Shown in pieces: positions 1-5,779 of a stretch of 9,788 nucleotides of DNA. The stretch comes from Clostridia bacterium (GTDB lineage: Bacteria; Bacillota_A; Clostridia; TANB77; CAG-508): positions 1-9,788 of the forward strand of contig JAAWCC010000164.1 in NCBI GenBank assembly GCA_022792975.1. Direction: 5' to 3'. The position numbers and the translations under genes were made by a program. The notes below the pieces were generated by a model, which had not been told where the DNA came from, did not search any database, and worked only from the letters and a program-made list of their open reading frames with translations. The number at the start of each line of letters is the position of its first letter. The first letter of the stretch is position 1.

Positions 1-33
1 AAAATAAGCATTTATTTTAAAATCATTTTCCAT
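1..33 (-). CDS. 5' end of a divergent gene, partial, unknown product
   Basis: Only the first 11 codons lie in the window, reading M-E-N-D-F-K-I-N-A-Y-F from an ATG at 33 down to the window edge. A GGGGG run at 41-45 lies seven bases upstream of the ATG and can serve as ribosome binding site, and a good promoter lies further upstream (107-134). The gene diverges from the plus-strand operon. The fragment is too short to assign a product. Confidence 0.5.
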   Translation of the reverse strand, partial: MENDFKINAYF

Positions 34-106
34 GTCTTTCCCCCTGTTTAAAATATATTAAGATAATCATAAAAAAGAAGAGAATTGTTATCTCTTTCAT
101 ACTATT

Positions 107-134
107 ATTATAAATGTTTAAATACTTAAAACAA
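107..134 (-). promoter_or_regulatory. sigmaA-type promoter for the divergent left-edge gene
   Basis: On the minus strand a TTGTTT -35 box (134-129) and a perfect TATAAT -10 box (112-107) are separated by 16 bases. Transcription would begin near 100 and give a leader of about 65 bases before the ATG at 33. Confidence 0.5.
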
Positions 135-224
135 TGTAATGATTTTGAAGTGTTTTTGAAATATAATAATTGTAAACTTAATGTTTACGCAGGAAAGCGT
201 TAATAAGAAACACTCGAAACACAT

Positions 225-241
225 AAAAGGGCAAGCCTTTT
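225..241 (+). terminator. small hairpin followed by T-rich DNA, possible terminator
   Basis: AAAAGG (225-230) pairs perfectly with CCTTTT (236-241) around a GCAAG loop, followed by the T-rich run to about 265. The stem is short (six pairs, two of them G-C) and no gene clearly ends just upstream, so this is a weak call. Confidence 0.25.
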
Positions 242-387
242 AGATTATTAATTTTAATTTTTGTTATTAACTTTTTAATAATAATACTTACATAGGTATT
301 TAGGAATGCTATTCCGAATGGAAAAGCAGCTTCAAAAAGCTGGTATTTCAGGAATTAAAGAAATTCACAACTTAATATCTGTTCAAA

Positions 388-425
388 GCAATGGCTGGGG
401 ATTTTTTGCAATCCCCAGCTATTGC
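388..425 (+). terminator. 16-bp hairpin upstream of the plus-strand operon
   Basis: The arm 388-403 (GCAATGGCTGGGGATT) pairs with 410-425 around a TTTTGC loop, with a single G-U pair (393/420). The stem is very stable for such AT-rich DNA. No T tract follows, so it is either a Rho-assisted or insulating terminator or an RNA structure of other purpose. Its loop-proximal part resembles the hairpin at 2333-2360. Confidence 0.45.
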
Positions 426-480
426 CATATAAAATTAAGCTAAAACAAAAAGAGCAATAGAAAAATTTGTGACAATAACA

Positions 481-509
481 TTGACTTATGTAAACAAACA
501 TGATATACT
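481..509 (+). promoter_or_regulatory. sigmaA-type promoter of the hydrolase-vWA-PP2C-kinase operon
   Basis: TTGACT (481-486) and TATACT (504-509) are separated by exactly 17 bases, close to the sigmaA consensus. Transcription would start near 516, giving a leader of about 135 bases. The spacer contains the small palindrome ATGT-AAACAA-ACAT (488-501), which a repressor could use. Confidence 0.7.
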
Positions 510-545
510 ATTAACATGTCATTTTATGATTGCTTTGCACTCAAA

Positions 546-600
546 ACTGTTGTCTCTATACTTATAGGAGGTTTACTAGAGATAGAGAGGCAAACAGCAG
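546..600 (+). promoter_or_regulatory. structured mRNA leader with an orphan Shine-Dalgarno-like sequence in the loop
   Basis: CTCTAT (554-559) pairs with ATAGAG (582-587). Pairing may extend imperfectly outward, the CTGTTGT side (547-553) facing the GGCAAACAG side. The enclosed loop carries AGGAGG (566-571), with no ATG, GTG or TTG at proper distance behind it. The real ribosome site of the first gene is a second GGAGG (639-643). A regulatory role is inference from position only. Confidence 0.3.
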
Positions 601-650
601 TCAACTGACTAGCAAAGAACAAATTAATCAACTTTAGTGGAGGTATTTGC

Positions 651-1565
651 ATGAAGACCAATTACGAGCAGATTGTGGATGTGGACCAGATTGGGCGGCA
701 CGGTACCGTAAATCTGAATGAGGTTTTCACACTGGCAGAGCAGGAACAGTTTACAGCGGCGGTCAATGATTCTCCGAGGCGACTTCTTCTGTGCATTGAT
801 GTGCAGAAGGACTTCATCGAAGGCGGCGCTTTGGAAGTTCCGGGTTCCATCGGCGATGTGGAGCGCATTACGCGCTTCATCTACAACAACATGGGCGGTA
901 TCACGCGTATTATGTGCAGCCTGGATACCCATACTCCGCACCAGATTTTCCACCCCTGTTGGTGGGCAAATTCTGCGGGAGATCATCCGGCACCATATAC
1001 GATCATCACCCACGCAGATGTTGAGGCTGGAAACTGGCGTCCGGTTATCGGCGATCTGAGAGATTCTCTTGAGTATCTCAAGGAGCTGGAGAAAGTCGGC
1101 GCTGGCAAGAAGCAGCTTTGCATCTGGCCCTATCACTGCATTGCTGGATCCGATGGCGGCACTCTTGAAAATGAGTTTGCCAAGATGGTGTATTTCCATT
1201 CTGTGGCGCGCAAGAGTGTCAATCACATGATCCGGAAGGGCGAAGATCCTTACAGTGAAATGTATGGGATTATCAAGCCCGAGTACAGCAAGAAGAACTT
1301 CCTGAATACGCCGATTTTGACGGCCATCGAGAAGTTCGATGAAATCTTCGTTGTGGGTGAAGCAGCGAGCCACTGCCTTATGGAGTCTGTGAAGCAGACT
1401 GCGGAACACTTCCAGACACGTCCTGAGATTACTCAGAAAATCACGGTTCTGGAAGACTGCACTTCGCCGATTACTGGCTACGAGGCCGAGACCAGCGCAG
1501 CTTTTGACAGCTTCAAGCGCAACTACGGCATCAAGTTCGCAAAGTCCACGGACATTACTTTTTAA
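651..1565 (+). CDS. nicotinamidase/isochorismatase-fold cysteine hydrolase
   Basis: The 304-residue product has the hallmarks of the nicotinamidase (PncA)/isochorismatase superfamily. The acid of the catalytic triad is D50 in CIDVQKDF, the lysine is probably K196 in MIRKGEDP, and the nucleophile is C242 in AASHC. D92, H94 and a histidine at 97 or 101 in LDTHTPHQIFHP match the metal-binding D-x-H...H pattern, and IWPYHCIAGS (158-167) matches the nicotinamidase WPxHC motif. The closest family reaction is amide hydrolysis of nicotinamide to nicotinate in NAD salvage; the true substrate is not determined. At 304 residues it is longer than the usual 180-210, with about 40 extra N-terminal residues and insertions around 105-150. 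The ATG follows GGAGG by seven bases. It is the first gene of an operon with a vWA/PP2C/kinase triad, so a signalling or stress role is likelier than housekeeping. CGG at codons 16 and 195 reads as arginine without disturbance. Confidence 0.85.
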   Translation: MKTNYEQIVDVDQIGRHGTVNLNEVFTLAEQEQFTAAVNDSPRRLLLCIDVQKDFIEGGALEVPGSIGDVERITRFIYNNMGGITRIMCSLDTHTPHQIFHPCWWANSAGDHPAPYTIITHADVEAGNWRPVIGDLRDSLEYLKELEKVGAGKKQLCIWPYHCIAGSDGGTLENEFAKMVYFHSVARKSVNHMIRKGEDPYSEMYGIIKPEYSKKNFLNTPILTAIEKFDEIFVVGEAASHCLMESVKQTAEHFQTRPEITQKITVLEDCTSPITGYEAETSAAFDSFKRNYGIKFAKSTDITF

Positions 1566-1588
1566 AAACCCAGGGAGGAAATGACAAC

Positions 1589-2290
1589 ATGAACGAAGAG
1601 TATTTGGACAATATCCAGGTGGACGGCCTGGACGAGACCTATGCTGGCAATATGGACGTTGATGACGTCGAAGCTTCGAGCGTCATGCTCGTCGACTTCA
1701 TCATCGACCGCAGCGGTTCTATGGATCAGTACGAGTCCATTATGCAGGACTGCCTGAAGCACTATAAGCAGGCTATCTGCAATTCCAAGCAGGCCGATGA
1801 AATGCTCGTCAGCAAGACCCTATTCGACAACGTCATCGAGACTGGCGGCTATGTGGCTCCCGAGGACTTCAACACTGACTACTACGCCAGAGGGTGCACA
1901 AGGCTGTACGATGTTATTATCGAGAGGCGGCAGCGGCTGCTGGACTACATGGAACAGCTCAAGAACAATGGCACCAACGCACGTGCCTGCATGGTCATCT
2001 TGACCGATGGAGAAGACTATGGCTCGACGTATCGGGCAAGCGATGCCAGACAGGCAGTCAAGGATTTGATTTCCAAGGAAATCACCGTTGCTTTCATTGC
2101 GTTTGGACAGGATGCTTTTGGGGTGGCCGATTCTATCGGAATCAAGCCTCGGAACGTCAAAGAGGTCAGCAACGATGAAAGCGAACTGCGCAAGGTTATT
2201 GACCTGGTATCCAAGAGCGCGATTTCTGCTTCGAAGAGAGCAAGCTCTGGTGCTGGCGATACTGCAGACGGTGGATTCTTCGATGTGTAA
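1589..2290 (+). CDS. von Willebrand factor A (MIDAS) domain protein, TerY/YegL-like
   Basis: The 233-residue product is essentially one vWA domain. The metal-ion-dependent adhesion site is complete: D40-R-S42-G-S44 in IIDRSGSM, T104 in GCTRLYD and D140 in LTDGED. The Rossmann-like pattern of alternating strands is visible (VMLVDFIID, ACMVILTD, VAFIAFG). There is no signal peptide, so it is cytoplasmic. The acidic N-terminus (1-30) and a Ser/Ala/Gly-rich tail (208-233) look flexible. vWA proteins of this kind (YegL, TerY) are encoded with a PP2C phosphatase and a kinase and probably act as Mg2+-dependent protein-binding partners. The ATG follows GGGAGG after ten bases, 23 bases behind the hydrolase stop, in the same operon. 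The gene is GC-rich relative to the right half and uses CGG arginine codons (for example twice in RRQR at 113-116). Confidence 0.87.
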   Translation: MNEEYLDNIQVDGLDETYAGNMDVDDVEASSVMLVDFIIDRSGSMDQYESIMQDCLKHYKQAICNSKQADEMLVSKTLFDNVIETGGYVAPEDFNTDYYARGCTRLYDVIIERRQRLLDYMEQLKNNGTNARACMVILTDGEDYGSTYRASDARQAVKDLISKEITVAFIAFGQDAFGVADSIGIKPRNVKEVSNDESELRKVIDLVSKSAISASKRASSGAGDTADGGFFDV

Positions 2291-2332
2291 GCGCACAAAC
2301 CGCAAGTAAAAAACAACACGCTAAAGGCAAAG

Positions 2333-2360
2333 AGAGGGGATTGCGTCTGCAATCCCCTCT
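2333..2360 (+). terminator. perfect 12-bp hairpin between vWA and PP2C genes
   Basis: AGAGGGGATTGC (2333-2344) and its exact reverse complement (2349-2360) enclose a GTCT tetraloop. No real T tract follows, so read-through into the PP2C gene is expected. It may act as a partial terminator, a processing site or an mRNA stabiliser that sets the ratio of vWA to phosphatase/kinase. The ribosome site of the next gene begins 14 bases later. Confidence 0.5.
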
Positions 2361-2373
2361 TGCTATTGACTAT

Positions 2374-2386
2374 GGAGGCTAATATG
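2374..2386 (+). promoter_or_regulatory. ribosome binding site that fixes the PP2C start at 2384
   Basis: GGAGG (2374-2378) lies five bases before the ATG at 2384. An upstream in-frame TTG (2360) lies in the hairpin arm and an ATG at 2372 overlaps the GGAGG, so neither is a plausible start. Confidence 0.7.
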
Positions 2387-3136
2387 GAGCAAAATACTGA
2401 GAGCAAAAGCCAAGCTGTTTCCCAGAAACAGTGCACGAGAAAAACAGTCTGCATTAGCAAGATTGGTTCAGACCATACTTTTGCAAATATAAACAATCAG
2501 GACTTTACTTTCAGCCTGCCTAACATGAAAATTGTGATGGACGGCTGCGGCTCAGGCAAACACTCCGAAGTAGGAGTAAGGATTTTTGGACAGCTCTTTT
2601 CGAGAAAAGCTAAAGAGTATTTCGATAAAGGTGAAGCCATTTGTGCAGAAAACTTTGAAGGTACCTTAAATAGCATTTTCGAGAAAATGCTCAAACTTTG
2701 CGATGACACAACTTTCATTTTTCAGAACTACTGCTTTACAATCTTGGTATGTTTTGAAACAGAAGACGAGTTTGTAGTGTATAGCTGCGGAGATGGGTAC
2801 ATCATTACAGAGAACACCGAAGGTGTTATAACCTTCGAGAATCTTGACGATGGAGAGTACCCATGCTACTATTGCTATAACTTCACAGACAAGTCTGCTC
2901 TGACTGCATATCAGGAGGGCGTAAGCTTCAAAGTAAGTAGGTTCAGCAAAGAAGAATATACCAACGTAGGAGTTGCAAGTGACGGGCTTAGATACGTGAA
3001 AGGTCTCTTGGAGATAGAGATGACTAAGCTGTTAAGATTTTTGCATGAAGGAAAAGGCGCACAAATCGAAAAGCTCATCAATAGGAACAATCTGAAAAAC
3101 GGAATGTTTCATGATGACATTTCGATCTGTTTCTAA
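2384..3136 (+). CDS. PP2C-family serine/threonine protein phosphatase, YegK-like
   Basis: The 250-residue product carries PP2C (PPM) motifs in order: D53-G in VMDGCGSGKHSEVG for the first metal-binding aspartate, Y-S-C-G-D-G at 133-138 (the GDS/GDG strand turn), A-S-D-G-L at 198-202 (the SDG motif) and D244-D245-I-S-I at the C-terminus. These aspartates bind the two Mn2+/Mg2+ ions that activate water to remove phosphate from Ser/Thr. No membrane segment or sensor domain is present. It lies between the vWA and kinase genes, the arrangement of the YegK or TerY-P type phosphatase, so the most likely substrate is the kinase or a target shared with it. The TAA stop overlaps the kinase ribosome site. 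Codon use is more AT-rich than in the two upstream genes. Confidence 0.85.
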   Translation: MEQNTESKSQAVSQKQCTRKTVCISKIGSDHTFANINNQDFTFSLPNMKIVMDGCGSGKHSEVGVRIFGQLFSRKAKEYFDKGEAICAENFEGTLNSIFEKMLKLCDDTTFIFQNYCFTILVCFETEDEFVVYSCGDGYIITENTEGVITFENLDDGEYPCYYCYNFTDKSALTAYQEGVSFKVSRFSKEEYTNVGVASDGLRYVKGLLEIEMTKLLRFLHEGKGAQIEKLINRNNLKNGMFHDDISICF

Positions 3137-3147
3137 GGAGGCAAAAG

Positions 3148-4917
3148 ATGGCGATTGATTTTAAAAGCCGAAGCCAAATAGAACGGCTCAAAAAGCTGGG
3201 AGATGGCGGCGAAGCGATAATTTACGAGTACAACTCGAAAACAGTTATCAAGATTTTCAATCCTAAGGTAGATTTTCCAAAAAAAGAGGCAAAAGTACGC
3301 TACCTTATATCGATCCAGCAGCAACTTCCCAGAAATGTCATCGGACCAGAGGAAATCGTTACACTTCAAGGAAAATTTGTGGGATATGCAATGCGGAAAC
3401 TCCAAGATGCAGAAGACATGCATATGCTGACTAAACTGAAGTTTTTAACAGCAGCAAATTTTTCCAATCAAGATGTGCTCAAAATCATCACCAGCTTAGG
3501 TGAAGACTTGGGAAAATTGCATTCTACTGGCAACGGCATAATCGTTGGAGATGTAAGTGATTACAACTTCCAGATAAATGGCAAGTGCAACTACTTTGTC
3601 GATACTGACAGCTGGGGAGTAGTAAGAAAATTTACACCCGATGCGTATACCGAACTTTTTACCTGCCCAGACAGCTATATGCCTAATGGCGATGTAAAGT
3701 TTTCAGTGGAAAACGAGCACTACAATTTCGCGGTTCTTGCTTTCAATATGCTTACAAGAATCCACCCATTTGGTGGCACCTATCTTCCTGACAAAAATCT
3801 TTCTCCAGTGCAAAGAATGAAAAAGCGGATTTCCGTTGTCGGAGCACATAAAGGAGACATCAAGATTCCCAAAATTATCGGGAGCTGGAAATGGATGTCG
3901 CCAAAACTCGAAGAAGACTTTGTTCAAATCTTCGAGCACGGAAAAAAATTCGACATAACTCCGGACTTGCAGGAACTTGTAAAGAACATGAAGCATTGTA
4001 GCACTCATAACATTTATTACTACTCCAAGTTTTGTGAATGCCCGCTATGCAATGCGAATGCAAAAGTCAAGGCAGCACCAACAGTACTTCAGACGGCTCA
4101 GGCTACAAATGGACCGCAGATTACTATCGTGTTTGCAGGCACTGACTGTGCATACATTTTAAGTAATGTGCACTATTTGAATAAGCAGAACCAAGCCGTT
4201 CATTTTGAAACAGGAAGAAAAGCGGCAGTACCCAGAGGTAAAAGGATAGACTTCTCCAAAGACGGAAAAGTCATGTACATCACTGATGATGACACAATTG
4301 AGGTGTATGATGCTCAAGACCAAAGAATGGCAGTTATCGAACGTATGCACAAGACGAACACACTTATAAGCGATAAGCATCTGTACTATGTCGATAAGGG
4401 CAATAATTTGGTAAAACTCGCTGTTACTCAGCAGGGGAACATGCCCACATACTTGGGACAAGTATACAATCCTCTATTTGAGTCGGCAGAAGACGGCAGC
4501 GTTTTTTCTGCATCAATGTATCCCAAAACAGCGATTATCACAACACCCGACTACACATTTGAAATGGACTACTCTGGAAGAATTGGCGAATATGCAATCA
4601 AGCGTGATCCAGTAACAAAATCGTGGCTGTTTGTTTATCAGCTTCCAAGCGGAAAGTACCGCACAATGGTGTTTAACAAGAAAAAGATTGTGTACGATGA
4701 TGATTTCATCAAGTATAATGCTCAACCCTTGAGCAACATTGATTTCTATAACAACACCATCTATGACCCTGATGACGGCGTAATTGTTGGAACCAACATT
4801 GCCAGAAACGTAGCAAAAGAATTTAAGTGCAGTGTTGTTGACGAAAGCTCCAAGCTGCAGTTTACAGGTCGTGGATTTAGAATCTACAACAAGAGCAATA
4901 TCTATAACTATGGTTGA
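3148..4917 (+). CDS. eukaryotic-like protein kinase with Zn-ribbon and beta-rich C-terminal domain, YegI-like
   Basis: The N-terminal ~270 residues are a protein-kinase-like fold. A glycine loop (L17-GDGGEAIIYE) is followed by K35 in VIKIF, a candidate helix-C glutamate (E47), a catalytic loop VGDVSDYN (D135, N140) and a metal-binding segment FVDTDSWG (D152/D154). The canonical HRD histidine is replaced (V133-G134-D135) and DFG is replaced by DTDS, as in YegI-type kinases. Residues 284-301 (C-STH...C-E-C-PLC) form a probable Zn ribbon. The last ~270 residues (about 320-589) alternate short beta strands and turns and may form a propeller-like sensor or partner-binding domain; I cannot name it. 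The ATG follows a strong AAGGAGG (3135-3141) overlapping the phosphatase stop, so translation is probably coupled. CGG encodes arginine normally (for example codons 13 and 83). Ser/Thr kinase activity is inferred, not shown. Confidence 0.82.
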   Translation: MAIDFKSRSQIERLKKLGDGGEAIIYEYNSKTVIKIFNPKVDFPKKEAKVRYLISIQQQLPRNVIGPEEIVTLQGKFVGYAMRKLQDAEDMHMLTKLKFLTAANFSNQDVLKIITSLGEDLGKLHSTGNGIIVGDVSDYNFQINGKCNYFVDTDSWGVVRKFTPDAYTELFTCPDSYMPNGDVKFSVENEHYNFAVLAFNMLTRIHPFGGTYLPDKNLSPVQRMKKRISVVGAHKGDIKIPKIIGSWKWMSPKLEEDFVQIFEHGKKFDITPDLQELVKNMKHCSTHNIYYYSKFCECPLCNANAKVKAAPTVLQTAQATNGPQITIVFAGTDCAYILSNVHYLNKQNQAVHFETGRKAAVPRGKRIDFSKDGKVMYITDDDTIEVYDAQDQRMAVIERMHKTNTLISDKHLYYVDKGNNLVKLAVTQQGNMPTYLGQVYNPLFESAEDGSVFSASMYPKTAIITTPDYTFEMDYSGRIGEYAIKRDPVTKSWLFVYQLPSGKYRTMVFNKKKIVYDDDFIKYNAQPLSNIDFYNNTIYDPDDGVIVGTNIARNVAKEFKCSVVDESSKLQFTGRGFRIYNKSNIYNYG

Positions 4918-4926
4918 TTAATTTAA

Positions 4927-4990
4927 GCAAAATGGTAATTCCATTTGCTAAAATCAAGAGCTCTCAGCATTAAGCCGAGAGCTCTTGATT
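4927..4990 (+). terminator. operon-end hairpin, 14-bp perfect stem
   Basis: AATCAAGAGCTCTC (4952-4965) and its reverse complement (4977-4990) enclose an 11-base loop. The following DNA is A/T-rich (ATCAATTTTC) but without a clean T run. A smaller hairpin (AATGG-TAATT-CCATT, about 4930-4944) precedes it. Because the genes on its right converge, the structure probably terminates transcription from both sides. Confidence 0.7.
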
Positions 4991-5011
4991 ATCAATTTTC
5001 TAAAAATTTAT

Positions 5012-5128
5012 TTATATTTTTGCTTTATCAAAAACACAATATTTTGTTTTCGTTTTTATAAATTCAAATTTTTTATCAAACATTTTCGTTATAGTATCTA
5101 CTTTGACATCTACCTTCTGAAATATCAT
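5012..5128 (-). other. 38-codon open frame overlapping the broken ABC ATPase end
   Basis: An ATG at 5128 opens 38 codons ending at TAA 5012-5014 (starts MIFQKVDVKV, ends VFDKAKI). It overlaps the last coding part of the ABC ATPase in another frame. There is no good ribosome site. Its lysine-rich codon-like content after residue 5 suggests the tail of a different gene joined to the ATPase by deletion or recombination around 5110-5120. No family is recognised. Confidence 0.25.
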
Positions 5129-5502
5129 GAGTTACAATAATAGCTGTAATTCCTTCTTCCCTAAGTATTTGATAGATATCATTAGTAACCATCATTCTAG
5201 TTTGATAATCTAAAGCAGAAAAAGCTTCATCTAGAAGTAAGATTTTAGGTTTAATGGCGAGTGTTCTAATCAATGCGACTCTTTGTCTCATACCGCCAGA
5301 TAATTGAGATGGATATTTGTCTTTAAACTCATATAAGCCATATTTTTTTAATAAGCTAATTACATAATTTTCGTTTTCCTTTGTTTTAATATGCCTTATT
5401 TCAAGTCCAAGCATGACATTATTATAAATAGTTCTCCATTCAAGAAGACTATCTTTTTGAAGCATATATCCTATTTCAGAAGATATGTCATGTGTAAGCT
5501 TT

Positions 5503-5505
5503 CCG
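5503..5505 (-). other. CGG +1 site 3 (ABC ATPase codon 69)
   Basis: The coding context is ATA GAG CGG AAA G. Skipping C gives I-E-G-K, and then G-K-L-T-H-D leading into the Q-loop. Removing the G of GAG instead (giving D-G-K) would also work, so this exact base is ambiguous. Confidence 0.7.
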
Positions 5506-5521
5506 CTCTATATAAATTTCT

Positions 5522-5524
5522 CCG
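5522..5524 (-). other. CGG +1 site 2 (ABC ATPase codon 63)
   Basis: The coding context is ACC AGT CGG AGA AAT. Skipping C gives T-S-G-E-I, the usual S-G-x-I strand after Walker A. Reading CGG as arginine gives a frame without ABC homology. Confidence 0.8.
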
Positions 5525-5579
5525 ACTGGTTTGCTTTTCAAGACCAGAAATAATTGAAAGTAAGCTTGATTTACCACAA

Positions 5580-5582
5580 CCG
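5580..5582 (-). other. CGG +1 site 1 (ABC ATPase codon 44, inside Walker A)
   Basis: The coding context is CCA AGT CGG TTG TGG TAA. Normal reading stops three codons after CGG. Skipping C gives G-P-S-G-C-G-K-S-S, the Walker A motif. This is the only site followed by T (GGT) rather than A. Confidence 0.85.
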
Positions 5583-5732
5583 ACTTGGTCCAATGATACT
5601 AACGAAATCACCTTTATTTGCAGAAAATGAAATTCCGTCAAGAGCAGTAATTTCGCCATTTTTTGATTGATAAGTTTTCTTTATATTATTAACTTTTAAA
5701 ATTTCCTTCAAACAATAGCACCTCCTATCAAT

Positions 5733-5775
5733 ATGTCTAGTAATAGTATATTCGACATAATGTAGAAAGGTGCAA
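5733..5775 (-). promoter_or_regulatory. promoter of the ABC ATPase gene with inverted repeat over the -10 box
   Basis: On the minus strand TTGCAC (5775-5770) and TATACT (5750-5745) are 19 bases apart, a long spacer. The -10 lies in the middle of an inverted repeat whose arms are ATGTC (5758-5754) and GACAT (5737-5733). A repressor bound there would block RNA polymerase. AGGAGG (5726-5721) and the TTG start (5711) follow. Confidence 0.4.
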
Positions 5776-5779
5776 CTAA

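Larger units (their letters stand above)
34..650. other. AT-rich intergenic region with promoters, inverted repeats and hairpins
   Basis: This 617-base stretch separates divergent genes. It holds a minus-strand promoter (107-134), an inverted repeat GTAAAC-TTAAT-GTTTAC (172-188), a small hairpin AAAAGG-GCAAG-CCTTTT followed by T-rich DNA (225-241), a long hairpin (388-425), a plus-strand promoter (481-509) and a structured leader (546-600). The inverted-repeat half TGTAAAC recurs inside the plus promoter spacer (489-495), and TGTTTA occurs again near 45 and 114, so a shared operator is possible but unproven. A 45-codon open frame (306-443, ATG at 306) exists but has no clear ribosome site and runs through the hairpin; I do not call it a gene. 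Confidence 0.5.
5076..5711 (-). pseudogene. 3'-truncated SsuB/TauB-type ABC transporter ATPase, three CGG +1 sites
   Basis: Starting at a TTG (5711), nine bases behind AGGAGG, and skipping the C of three in-frame CGG codons, the sequence gives a textbook ABC ATPase. It has Walker A GPSGCGKSS (41-49), Q-loop Q84 in GYMLQKDSLLEW, signature LSGGMRQR (136-143), Walker B ILLLDE (156-161), D-loop ALD and H-loop T193-H194-D. KDSLLEWRT is typical of the nitrate/sulfonate/taurine importer ATPases, which power uptake with a permease and a lipoprotein; neither is in the window. Homology stops after THDISE; twelve unrelated residues then lead to TGA, so about 40-60 C-terminal residues are missing (210 residues versus about 240-260). 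The three shifts (codons 44, 63, 69) are of the same kind as in the otherwise intact dnaC and dnaD, so they are probably decoded. The truncation is what makes me call the gene broken. Confidence 0.72.

Noticed and set aside
306..443. 45-codon plus-strand ORF in the left intergenic region
   Set aside because: No ribosome site, no recognisable family, and its second half is simply the translated hairpin 388-425.
624..1409. Long minus-strand ORF opposite the hydrolase gene
   Set aside because: It is the antisense shadow of a clearly recognisable cysteine hydrolase with good start and ribosome site.
5471..5659. Separate 62-codon minus-strand ORF containing GCGKSS
   Set aside because: It is the middle of the ABC ATPase seen in a shifted frame; it has no start signal of its own and joins both flanking pieces once the CGG shifts are applied.
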